From the NCBI GenBank assembly GCA_900637275.1, contig LR134362.1, positions 1,736,001-1,800,000 of the forward strand: a stretch of DNA of 64,000 nt. The letters are read 5' to 3'. Each line of letters opens with the position of its first letter. Position 1 is the stretch's first letter. Positions 15,259-22,322 of this stretch are shown in pieces. The position numbers and the translations under genes were made by a program. Under the pieces are notes generated by a model. That model was not told where the DNA came from. It made no database searches and was given only the letters and a program-made list of their open reading frames with translations. The DNA is from [Pasteurella] aerogenes. GTDB lineage: Bacteria > Pseudomonadota > Gammaproteobacteria > Enterobacterales > Pasteurellaceae.

Positions 15259-15857
15259 TGGAAAAACAAATCAAACGTAGCGTAAAAGAACGTCGCCAGC
15301 AAGTATTGACTGTGTTAACGCATATGTTGCATTCCGAACGTGGTATGGAACGGATGACCACCGCCCGTTTGGCTGAAGAGGTAGGCGTTTCCGAAGCAGC
15401 GTTATATCGCTATTTTCCAAGCAAAACAAAAATTTTTGAAGCCTTGATTGATAATATTGAAGGCAATTTATTTAGCCGCATTAGTCATTCCATCAAAAAT
15501 GAAACCAATACAATGCATCGGGTGCATGATATTTTGCAGATGATCTTGGATTTTGCGCGTAAAAATCCGGGCTTAACCCGCGTATTAACTGGGCATGCTC
15601 TGATGTTTGAAGATCCACAATTGCAAACACGCGTAGCACAATTTTTTGATCGTTTAGAGTTGCAGTTTGTGAATATTTTGCAAATGCGCAAACTGCGCGA
15701 AGGAAAATCCTTTAGCGTGGATGAACGTACTATTGCCGCCCATTTAGTCACCATTTGCGAAGGACAATTTATGCGTTATGTACGCTCCAATTTCCGTCGT
15801 TCGCACAATCAAAATTTTGAACAACAATGGCGATTAATTGAGAGCTTATTTGCATAA
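15258..15857 (+). CDS. slmA: Nucleoid occlusion factor SlmA
   Basis: 199 residues, TetR-type regulator that binds DNA over the nucleoid and blocks FtsZ. N-terminal helix-turn-helix MTTARLAEEVGVSEAALYRY (residues 33-52), then the conserved FPSKTKIFEALI. Overlaps dut, as in E. coli. Confidence 0.97.
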   Translation: MEKQIKRSVKERRQQVLTVLTHMLHSERGMERMTTARLAEEVGVSEAALYRYFPSKTKIFEALIDNIEGNLFSRISHSIKNETNTMHRVHDILQMILDFARKNPGLTRVLTGHALMFEDPQLQTRVAQFFDRLELQFVNILQMRKLREGKSFSVDERTIAAHLVTICEGQFMRYVRSNFRRSHNQNFEQQWRLIESLFA

Positions 15858-15878
15858 TTTTTAAATTTAGGTAACAAT

Positions 15879-16094
15879 ATGTTGATCCCTTGGCAAGACT
15901 TACCGGAAGAAACGTTGCGCAATATCGTAGAAAGCGTTATTTTGCGCGAAGGCACCGATTATGGCGTTCAAGAGCTAACATTGGAGCAAAAAACACAAAA
16001 TTTGCTGGCAAAAATTCGTCAGGGAAGTGCGGTCATTATTTGGTCAGAATTACATGAATCCATTGATATTAAAAATAAAGTGGATCTGCGTTAA
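15879..16094 (+). CDS. yheU: UPF0270 protein (YheU family)
   Basis: 71 residues. MLIPWQDLPEETLRNIVESV and REGTDYG are family signatures. Function unknown. Twenty bases after slmA and 40 before crp. An uptake signal lies in the coding sequence at 16024-16032. Confidence 0.9.
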   Translation: MLIPWQDLPEETLRNIVESVILREGTDYGVQELTLEQKTQNLLAKIRQGSAVIIWSELHESIDIKNKVDLR

Positions 16095-16134
16095 ATTCTG
16101 ATTTGAATTTATTTAAATGAATGGAGGTTTTTCA

Positions 16135-16797
16135 GTGCAAGATTTAAATCCGCAACAAGCACAGCAACAACAGCAACAAGCTCCGCTGGATCCAACCTTG
16201 GAGTGGTTCCTCTCTCATTGTCATATTCATAAATATCCGTCAAAAAGCTCTTTAATCCACGCCGGAGAAAAAGCGGAAACCTTGTATTATTTAATCAAAG
16301 GATCCGTAGCGGTACTGGTGAAAGATGAAGAAGGCAAAGAAATGATCTTAACCTATCTTGGTGCGGGTGATTTTTTTGGCGAAGCTGGACTTTTTGATGA
16401 AGGACAACCACGTTCTGCTTGGATTAAAGCCAAAACCTCTTGCGAAATTGCTGAAATTTCCTATAAAAAATTCCGCCAATTAATCCAAGTGAATCCGGAA
16501 ATTTTAATGTATTTGTCCGCGCAATTGGCGCGTCGTTTGCAAAATACCTCCAAACAAGTTAGCAATTTGGCGTTTTTAGATGTCACCGGTCGTATTGCGC
16601 AAACCTTGCTTAATTTGGCAAAAATGCCGGAAGCCATGACCCATCCGGACGGAATGCAAATTAAAATTACTCGACAAGAAATCGGTCAGATGGTAGGTTG
16701 TTCAAGAGAAACCGTCGGACGAATTTTGAAAATGTTAGAAGATCAACATTTGATCGCCGCGCACGGTAAAACCATTGTGGTTTACGGGGCGAGATGA
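16135..16797 (+). CDS. crp: cAMP receptor protein (CRP)
   Basis: 220 residues from GTG 16135, chosen because GGAGG (16121-16125) sits 9 bases upstream; the ATG at 16117 overlaps that site. Cyclic-nucleotide domain with GDFFGEAGLFDEGQPRSAW (cAMP contacts Glu, Arg, Ser) and a C-terminal winged helix GRIAQTLLNLAK, then ITRQEIGQMVGCSRETVGRI. In this family CRP controls sugar use and competence. Oddity: the N-terminus carries a glutamine run (QQAQQQQQQAP) coded by CAA/CAG repeats. Followed by an uptake-signal terminator. Confidence 0.97.
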   Translation: MQDLNPQQAQQQQQQAPLDPTLEWFLSHCHIHKYPSKSSLIHAGEKAETLYYLIKGSVAVLVKDEEGKEMILTYLGAGDFFGEAGLFDEGQPRSAWIKAKTSCEIAEISYKKFRQLIQVNPEILMYLSAQLARRLQNTSKQVSNLAFLDVTGRIAQTLLNLAKMPEAMTHPDGMQIKITRQEIGQMVGCSRETVGRILKMLEDQHLIAAHGKTIVVYGAR

Positions 16798-16838
16798 AAT
16801 TAAATTGATCAAGCTGAAGTAATAAAACCTTATCAGAG

Positions 16839-16869
16839 AAAAGTGCGGTGATTTTTACCGCACTTTTTT
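16839..16869 (+). terminator. Uptake-signal-pair terminator of crp
   Basis: AAAAGTGCGGT (16839-16849) and ACCGCACTTTT (16857-16867), then T. Confidence 0.8.
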
Positions 16870-16911
16870 GCATCAGCGCAAATCAGGTAATAACCGTGAA
16901 AAGGGCAAATC

Positions 16912-17397
16912 ATGAGTACATCAATCAATCCTTTACATTATCCCAAACCGAGTGATGAAAAATTAAAGCAAAAATTGACCGCACTTCAATATGAGGTCAC
17001 GCAACATAAAGCTACAGAGCGTCCCTTCTCCCATCCTTATTGGAACCATGCCGAAGCGGGCATCTATGTGGATATTACCACGGGCGAACCATTATTCACG
17101 TCGTTGGACAAATTTACTTCTGAATGTGGCTGGCCGAGTTTTTCGCAACCGATTGAAAAAGAAGTGGTAAATTATTTAACGGATAACAGTTTTAATATGC
17201 GCCGCACAGAAGTCCTTAGCCGCAGCGGTAATGCGCATTTAGGTCATGTATTTAATGATGGTCCACGAGAAAAAGGCGGTTTACGTTATTGCATTAACGG
17301 TGCCGCGCTACGTTTTATCCCATTATCAAAAATGGAACAAGAAAATTACGGATATTTGTTGGCGTTATTTGAGAAGGGTGGAAAGATACATAGCTAA
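16912..17397 (+). CDS. msrB: Peptide methionine-(R)-S-oxide reductase
   Basis: 161 residues, a free-standing MsrB. GWPSF (residue 76), RSGNAHLGHVFNDGP (residue 107) and the catalytic cysteine in RYCINGAALRFIP (residue 126). The CxxC zinc pairs of many MsrB proteins are absent; the position before GWPSF holds ECGWPSF, a possible recycling cysteine. Repairs oxidised methionine. The gene's last bases abut decayed transposase sequence. Confidence 0.95.
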   Translation: MSTSINPLHYPKPSDEKLKQKLTALQYEVTQHKATERPFSHPYWNHAEAGIYVDITTGEPLFTSLDKFTSECGWPSFSQPIEKEVVNYLTDNSFNMRRTEVLSRSGNAHLGHVFNDGPREKGGLRYCINGAALRFIPLSKMEQENYGYLLALFEKGGKIHS

Positions 17398-17426
17398 ACT
17401 AACTTTTATATTCGTAATGTAGTGGT

Positions 17427-17836
17427 ACTGGGTTTCGTGGCTTTGTTGCAAACGATTTAGCTCTGCAACTCGCATATCCACAAGCTGACGACGAACCACG
17501 AGAGCTTCCAATTGTTCTTCTTGCTCAGTAAGCGGAACATACAACTGATGCTCTACTTCGCCTTTAAGCTCACAAGTGAGCCCATAGAAAGCGAGATTAA
17601 CCGCATCTTTCATCGGTTTTGGCTCTCGTTTGAGATTTTGCAAACTCACTGGCTTTCAGTGGATTGGCAATAAATACACGATAACCTGCTCGAGCAAGGG
17701 CTTTTGCTACGGGGATTTCTAATCCACCCGTTGCTTCAAGCGTTATCAGAGCCACATTAAACTGGCTTAAATAGTCTAAGGTATGTTGAATACCTTTGGC
17801 GTTATTGGTTTCGGTTTTGCTGATGAAGTTATCCAC
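17427..17836 (-). pseudogene. IS110-family transposase remnant, frameshifted and truncated
   Basis: Minus strand. The first part (17836 to about 17610) has LITLEATGGLEIPVAKALARAG and KSQTRAKTD, the Glu and first Asp region of the IS110 DEDD domain. A frameshift near 17610 moves to the second part (DAVNLAFYG, then YVPLTEQEEQLEALVVRRQ and MRVAELNRLQQSHETQ). The sequence stops there at unrelated DNA beside msrB. N-terminus and C-terminal transposase_20 domain are missing. It overlaps by 56 bp with the second remnant at 19381-19553, which continues the protein. Confidence 0.85.
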
Positions 17837-18315
17837 ACCTACGCTACAGAACGAGTTTTAGCTCTAGGGATACTCAAACTGTGGATAACGTTATGGGTTA
17901 TGTTGCTAGTTTACTATATTTTTAATATACAAGGGACACACTGCGTGTGTCCTTCACATATTCATAAACCTCATATTTATTCCCGCGAGAATACACATCA
18001 TAAACCTTGTATTTAAGCGGATACACGCAGTCTATATATCCCCTTTTTTATAAATCTTTCGCTTGTTTTTTAATCGAAATTTTCAAAGCAGTATACTGCT
18101 TTTAGTTGTTGTTGACATAACAACTAAATCATCCTGGCTAAAATAAACAAATAGGAGTTTTTTATGGCAATTACGACAGCTATTCAAAAAGGCAGTAGTG
18201 TTTATGTCTACGATGGTAATAGACAACTTTTTGTAAAACCTGGTACTTTGCATGGGTATACTGCAACGACTGTAAGTGTAAAACATACAAATGGGAAGGT
18301 ACTTTATACTTATAA
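17831..18315. repeat. 485-bp duplicated segment, copy 1
   Basis: Nearly identical to 19548-20030: I count about four differences including a 2-base indel. Contains a GGACACAC palindrome, a 14-bp palindrome AGCAGTATACTGCT (18087-18100), an inverted repeat TAGTTGTT/AACAACTA (18103-18126) and most of the following small gene. Identity stops after TTATAA, inside that gene. No other gene is seen in 17837-18163. Confidence 0.92.
17934..17952. repeat. Dispersed palindrome GGACACAC-TGC-GTGTGTCC
   Basis: Perfect 8-bp arms. Related copies occur at 19651-19667, 22226-22244, 26027-26046 and 26062-26080. Confidence 0.7.
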
Positions 18316-18364
18316 AGTTCCTATTAAATTTATAAACGCTGAACAAGCGGTCGGCTTTTACTAA
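18164..18364 (+). CDS. Small duplicated beta-rich protein, copy 1 with replaced C-terminus
   Basis: 66 residues: MAITTAIQKGSSVYVYDGNR, then KPGTLHGYTATTVSVK. GGAG ribosome site 8 bases upstream. The first 52 residues match the copy at 19879 with one change, but the last 14 (KVPIKFINAEQAVGFY) differ because the duplication ends inside the gene. Probably damaged. Function unknown; not secreted by sequence. Confidence 0.55.
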   Translation: MAITTAIQKGSSVYVYDGNRQLFVKPGTLHGYTATTVSVKHTNGKVLYTYKVPIKFINAEQAVGFY

Positions 18365-18375
18365 AATTTTGCAAA
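18343..18375 (+). other. Apl-type DNA-uptake signal
   Basis: ACAAGCGGT (18343-18351) followed by a T-rich spacer and TTGCAAA (18369-18375). This is the uptake signal of the Actinobacillus/Mannheimia branch, not the AAGTGCGGT type used throughout this genome. It lies directly after the breakpoint of the duplicated segment. Confidence 0.55.
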
Positions 18376-18501
18376 TTAAATAACAAATATTGGGAACTCT
18401 GATCAGTTTATCATAGGACCAGCTAAAATACTTTCCTAATTGACAATAATAATTTTACTATTATAGTAAATGAGAGTTTATAAATTAATCAGAGAGTAAA
18501 T

Positions 18502-19170
18502 ATGAAATTGGTTAAATTTTTATTGTTAAGTTTAAGCACAATCCTTTTATCGGGTTGTTTTACTATGCTGAATTGGGCAGAGCGTGATCCTATTTCTTCC
18601 GGTAATGAAATGGTGGAAGTTGATAGTGATAAACTCACTGCATTTGGTATGCTGAAATCCACACAACAGCTTGTGATGATAGGGGAAAAATATTGGTTTG
18701 TCGCGGATGCCGAAAGTTCGAAACAAATCAAAGCATTGATTGATGCAAAATTACCGGAAACTTTTAATACCTATGGGTTACAAGTCGAATTAGATAAAGA
18801 GGCAAAAAACTGGAAAACCAACGCAAGTATATCATACACTACCGCAGATACTCAGACTGAAATTGCCAAATTAAAACAATTAGGCTTTGAGTCTCGTTGT
18901 CTTGAATGCCCAAAAAACACTCAATATGTTCATCAATATCCATTACAAGGACAACTCTACAAAAAAGCGGATATACAAATTGCAGAGTCAGGTAAGTTAA
19001 GAAAAGCCATTCCCGTAAAATTAGTGACGGAAAAATACCAAATAAATGGCGTTGGATCTACGCTTGCAGCCATAGCACTAACGCCAATCACTTTAGCATC
19101 TGATATTGTGACTTTACCGTTTCAAATATGGTTCCTATCTCTAGATAGCGGTGATATATTCAAACCTTAA
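18502..19170 (+). CDS. Lipoprotein of unknown function
   Basis: 222 residues. Signal peptide with lipobox LLSGC (Cys19), so membrane-anchored, probably in the outer membrane. The middle (KLKQLGFESRCLECPKNTQY) has two further cysteines that might form a disulfide. The C-terminus (LTPITLASDIVTLPFQIW) resembles the D-TLP tail of YceK/YidQ-type lipoproteins. AGAG ribosome site. It lies between the two copies of the duplicated segment, which is where an exchanged cassette would sit; no function is assigned. Confidence 0.75.
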   Translation: MKLVKFLLLSLSTILLSGCFTMLNWAERDPISSGNEMVEVDSDKLTAFGMLKSTQQLVMIGEKYWFVADAESSKQIKALIDAKLPETFNTYGLQVELDKEAKNWKTNASISYTTADTQTEIAKLKQLGFESRCLECPKNTQYVHQYPLQGQLYKKADIQIAESGKLRKAIPVKLVTEKYQINGVGSTLAAIALTPITLASDIVTLPFQIWFLSLDSGDIFKP

Positions 19171-19189
19171 CCAATTCATGTTTTGATAA

Positions 19190-19214
19190 GGCGTTCAGAA
19201 GTTTGAATGCCTTA
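19190..19214 (+). terminator. Weak hairpin after the lipoprotein gene
   Basis: AAGGCGTTC and GAATGCCTT pair with one mismatch, followed by an AT-rich tail. Confidence 0.35.
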
Positions 19215-19218
19215 TTTC

Positions 19219-19380
19219 TTATTTAAAGTCCCTCCCAAACTGTTCAAACAAACTTAACCACTGCTGATCAAGCGGTGCGTTTATCTCAATATTTTGCAAA
19301 TGTTTTGGATGAATAAATTGCAAGCAGTTGGAGTGTAAAAATAAACGATCACAGCCCGTATTAGCGATTAACGCACGGTT
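19219..19380 (-). pseudogene. 3' stump of a pseudouridine synthase gene (RluA-like)
   Basis: Minus strand, frame ending at TAA 19219-19221: ALIANTGCDRLFLHSNCLQF, then IHPKHLQ and ending FEQFGRDFK. R-LFLH--L-F-HP is the conserved C-terminal strand region of RluA/RluC/TruC-type RNA pseudouridine synthases. Only about 53 codons remain. The 5' part is replaced at about 19380 by transposase sequence, so this is a broken gene. Which family member it was cannot be told. Confidence 0.6.
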
Positions 19381-19553
19381 TTGATGTCTGATATAAGGTC
19401 AGCTTTATCACTAAAATGCTTACTTTGGTCGTCGATATCTTTATCAAGCTCGGCGATTAATTTATCAAGCATTTCAATGTGTTGTTGGATATTGTCCAAC
19501 TGGGTTTCGTGGCTTTGTTGCAAACGATTTAGCTCTGCAACTCGCATATCCAC
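19381..19553 (-). pseudogene. IS110-family transposase remnant, second piece
   Basis: Minus strand: MRVAELNRLQQSHETQ (shared with 17427-17482), then IEMLDKLIAELDKDIDDQ and ADLISDIKT. It continues exactly where the first remnant ends, and stops just before the VPG motif that begins the C-terminal domain. The left border (19554) joins the duplicated segment through TATCCACA. Confidence 0.8.
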
Positions 19554-20030
19554 ACCTACGCTACAGAACGAGTTTTAGCTCTAGGGATACTCAAACTGTG
19601 GATAACGTTATGGGTTATGTTGCTAGTTTACTATATTTTTAATATACAAGGGACACTGCGTGTGTCCTTCACATATTCATAAACCTCATATTTATTCCCG
19701 CGAGAATACACATCATAAACCTTGTATTTAAGCGGATACACGCAGTCTGTATATCCCCTTTTTTATAAATCTTTCGCTTGTTTTTTAATCGAAATTTTCA
19801 AAGCAGTATACTGCTTTTAGTTGTTATTGACATAACAACTAAATCATCCTGGCTAAAATAAACAAATAGGAGTTTTTTATGGCAATTACGACAGCTATTC
19901 AAAAAGGCAGTAGTGTTTATGTCTACGATGGTAATAGACAACTTTTTGTAAAACCTGGTACTTTGCATGGGTATACTGCAACGACTGTAAGTGTAAAAAA
20001 TACAAATGGGAAGGTACTTTATACTTATAA
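19548..20030. repeat. Duplicated segment, copy 2
   Basis: About 99% identical to 17831-18315. Compared with copy 1, a 355-bp stretch of transposase has been lost between two TATCCACA copies (17475-17482 and 17830-17837), leaving one TATCCACA at 19547-19554. Confidence 0.9.
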
Positions 20031-20070
20031 TGAAAAAGGCTCTCAAATATCGACTCAGCCTTGTAAATAG
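19879..20070 (+). CDS. Small beta-rich protein, copy 2 (probably intact)
   Basis: 63 residues, MAITTAIQKGSSVYVYDGNR to YNEKGSQISTQPCK. The sequence alternates hydrophobic and polar residues (VYVYD, LFVKPG, TVSVK, LYTYNEKG), suggesting a small beta barrel or beta-sandwich. The end with YNEKGSQ mirrors the YDGNRQ segment, so the original protein may be built from two similar hairpins. GGAG ribosome site; the same 14-bp palindrome lies 63 bp upstream (19802-19815). Function unknown. Confidence 0.65.
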   Translation: MAITTAIQKGSSVYVYDGNRQLFVKPGTLHGYTATTVSVKNTNGKVLYTYNEKGSQISTQPCK

Positions 20071-20158
20071 TTTTATGTCAAAGGTAGCTCCTATTCAAAG
20101 GGACTACCTTATTTTTTGGAAAAAAATTGAAATGGTACCTTAATTAAAGGAAAAAATT

Positions 20159-21463
20159 ATGTCAGAAATTAAAAAATCCGCCAAACACGGTAACTTTGTT
20201 ATACAACAAGCTGAAAATGATAGCGTTTCTATTATTTGTGATAACATAAGACAAGCTTTGCGAGATATTGCCAATGAGATTGGAATGGAATTTGATCCAG
20301 AGTGGAATACACGCTACTTTGGACACCGACTGATCAATTTTATCAATGGGGTAGATACTACCCGAAAAGCAAGAGCTGAAACCACCGAAGAGGTCAAAAA
20401 AGAATTTGATGAAGATAATCTTATTTCTGATACTGATTGGAATTGGTGGGTAAGTTTATCTGATTCTCTAAAATATGTTTTGATAAAAAATTTAGAATTT
20501 TACTTTTGCGATGCAGTTTGTGAAGAGCTTCCTTCTTGGGATGAAGATGACTGTTTACAAAGCGAAGTTGATTTGAATGACAGATCCATAATGGGTAATT
20601 TTGTCGCTAACTTTATTACGGGTTACTATAATGAAGATGGTGAGTTTGACTATAGTGAAACTCTAGAGGCTATTCTTGTGCCTGATAATGTCTTTGATTT
20701 AGATGATCTTGATAAGCTATCCCATTTAAAATATCTAGAAAAAGTTTCGTTTTACTATAATTATCTTGAGTTTATTCCAAAGGGCGTTGGTAAACTCACT
20801 CAACTTAAAAAATTAGATCTGCATCGTAATGAATTAACTGTAGATGGTCTAGAAGAATTAGCGACCTTGACTAATTTAGAAGAGCTTAACCTATCAGAAA
20901 ATGTATTAGGTGGGAAAGCGGAAGATTATGAGCCATTAACTAAATTGACAAGCCTTAAAACGCTAAATTTATCTATGAATCGGATTGATTCTGGAGCTAT
21001 TGGTATTTTAGATAAAATTGCTAAATTAACTAATTTAGAGAAGCTTGATCTATCTTCAAATAAGTTTGGTGAGCATGATTTTGCTCCATTAACTAATTTA
21101 GTTAATTTGAAAGAACTTAATTTATCTTACAATGAGATTGGTTCTGAAGCAGTTGGTATTTTGGATAAAATTGCTAAATTAACTAATTTAGAAACTCTTA
21201 ATCTAGAGCGTTGTAAAATAACAATTACAGATGATTTACTAAAATCATTATTTTCTTTACCTAATCTAAGAGAGCTCTATTTAGCTCAAAATGAGTTACC
21301 GGTAGAGAAATTCGCCCTTATTGAAGAGCTAGTTAATGATAGGAATAATTATATTTCTTTAAGCATTACTGGATGGAGTGCTGAAGATGAAATTAAAAAA
21401 GGGAGTGAGGAATATAAAAAATTAGAAGCCTTATTTAAAGAGAAAGAGTGGCGCTTATACTAA
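20159..21463 (+). CDS. Leucine-rich-repeat protein
   Basis: 434 residues, no signal peptide, acidic. Residues 1-190 have no recognised domain (several Trp, Asp and Glu). About residue 195-400 holds eight LRR units of the L--L--L-L--N form, e.g. LTQLKKLDLHRNEL, LTNLEELNLSENVL, LTSLKTLNLSMNRI, LVNLKELNLSYNEI. Two units are nearly identical in DNA (21001-21039 and 21154-21192). Good ribosome site (AAAGGAAAA). LRR proteins bind other proteins; an immunity or host-interaction role is possible but unproven. AT-rich and without uptake signals, suggesting transfer. Confidence 0.85.
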   Translation: MSEIKKSAKHGNFVIQQAENDSVSIICDNIRQALRDIANEIGMEFDPEWNTRYFGHRLINFINGVDTTRKARAETTEEVKKEFDEDNLISDTDWNWWVSLSDSLKYVLIKNLEFYFCDAVCEELPSWDEDDCLQSEVDLNDRSIMGNFVANFITGYYNEDGEFDYSETLEAILVPDNVFDLDDLDKLSHLKYLEKVSFYYNYLEFIPKGVGKLTQLKKLDLHRNELTVDGLEELATLTNLEELNLSENVLGGKAEDYEPLTKLTSLKTLNLSMNRIDSGAIGILDKIAKLTNLEKLDLSSNKFGEHDFAPLTNLVNLKELNLSYNEIGSEAVGILDKIAKLTNLETLNLERCKITITDDLLKSLFSLPNLRELYLAQNELPVEKFALIEELVNDRNNYISLSITGWSAEDEIKKGSEEYKKLEALFKEKEWRLY

Positions 21464-21513
21464 TATGAATTATAGTATAATAAGCTCTTTATTAATACGA
21501 TAAAATAATCAGA

Positions 21514-21547
21514 AATAGGTGTTTATATTTTGATATAAACACCTATT
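21514..21547 (+). terminator. Long hairpin after the LRR gene
   Basis: A 15-bp perfect stem, AATAGGTGTTTATAT and its complement, with loop TTTG. AT-rich tail rather than a long T run. Confidence 0.6.
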
Positions 21548-21585
21548 AATTTATTCACGCAAAATCAGTTCAAAGGATAATTTTT

Positions 21586-22170
21586 ATGGGCATTAAGCTC
21601 CCTAAGCCAACAACTAAGCAAGTCAATCATTACCTTGAAAAATGGACACATTTTGATAATTATGTTCAACAAGAAAAAGCGGTGATTAAGTTATTTGCTT
21701 TGATGCCGAATAATACTGATATGACTGAAGTTTTATTAAAGACTTCTGTATTAAATGATTTTTATAGCACGAATATTTTTAGCGTTTATTCCGTAGCAAA
21801 ACATATTTTAAGTATTCAAGATATTGATTTGAGATTAAAAAATGGGGATTTGTCTTTAGTAGGAGAGCTACAAAAAGTCATTATTTCTGACACAGAAAAG
21901 AATTTTTATTCTTTTGCCACTAAATATTGTAGTCATCATAATCCTGAAATGTTTCCAATTTATGATAGTTATGTGGATAAGGTTCTTTGGGCTTTTAATA
22001 AAGCGTATCCATTTTCTAAGTTTACCCGAGCAGAGTTAAAAGATTATGCAGAGTTTAAAAGGGTATTATTGGATTTTCAGAGACGGTTTAAATTGACTGA
22101 ATTTTCGATAAGAGAACTCGATCAATATCTATGGTTATTAGGAAAAGAGCATTTTCCTAAAGCCAAGTAG
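21586..22170 (+). CDS. Unrecognised protein, possible helix-hairpin-helix glycosylase-like fold
   Basis: 194 residues, helical, soluble. Start ATG 21586 after AAAGGA. Contains VLNDFYSTNIFSVYSVAKHI and FYSFATKYCSHHNPEMFPIY, then DSYVDKVLW. Similar proteins are scattered in bacteria as unnamed genes. The pattern of a helix with L-K-S-LN-FYST followed by a late conserved Asp faintly recalls HhH-GPD DNA glycosylases; this is a guess. Last gene of the accessory region, convergent with metH. Confidence 0.65.
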   Translation: MGIKLPKPTTKQVNHYLEKWTHFDNYVQQEKAVIKLFALMPNNTDMTEVLLKTSVLNDFYSTNIFSVYSVAKHILSIQDIDLRLKNGDLSLVGELQKVIISDTEKNFYSFATKYCSHHNPEMFPIYDSYVDKVLWAFNKAYPFSKFTRAELKDYAEFKRVLLDFQRRFKLTEFSIRELDQYLWLLGKEHFPKAK

Positions 22171-22225
22171 CACGTTATTATTGGCTGTTTTGTATAGTGT
22201 ATATATCATCCTTGATTTTTAATTT

Positions 22226-22244
22226 GGACACACGCAGTGTGTCC
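22226..22244. repeat. Dispersed palindrome, copy downstream of metH
   Basis: GGACACACGCAGTGTGTCC, perfect arms. A second palindrome, GGTGCG-TTTACA-CGCACC, lies at 22297-22314 and may terminate metH. Confidence 0.65.
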
Positions 22245-22322
22245 TTACGAATAAATTTGTAAATTTTTGAGAAAATCCAACAGCTTGTAGTAACAAGGTG
22301 CGTTTACACGCACCCTACATTT

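Noticed and set aside
17597..17836. An intact transposase gene
   Set aside because: Frameshifted near 17610 and missing both ends; treated as a remnant.
18087..18100. LexA (SOS) box
   Set aside because: AGCAGTATACTGCT is a palindrome but lacks the CTGT-N8-ACAG pattern.
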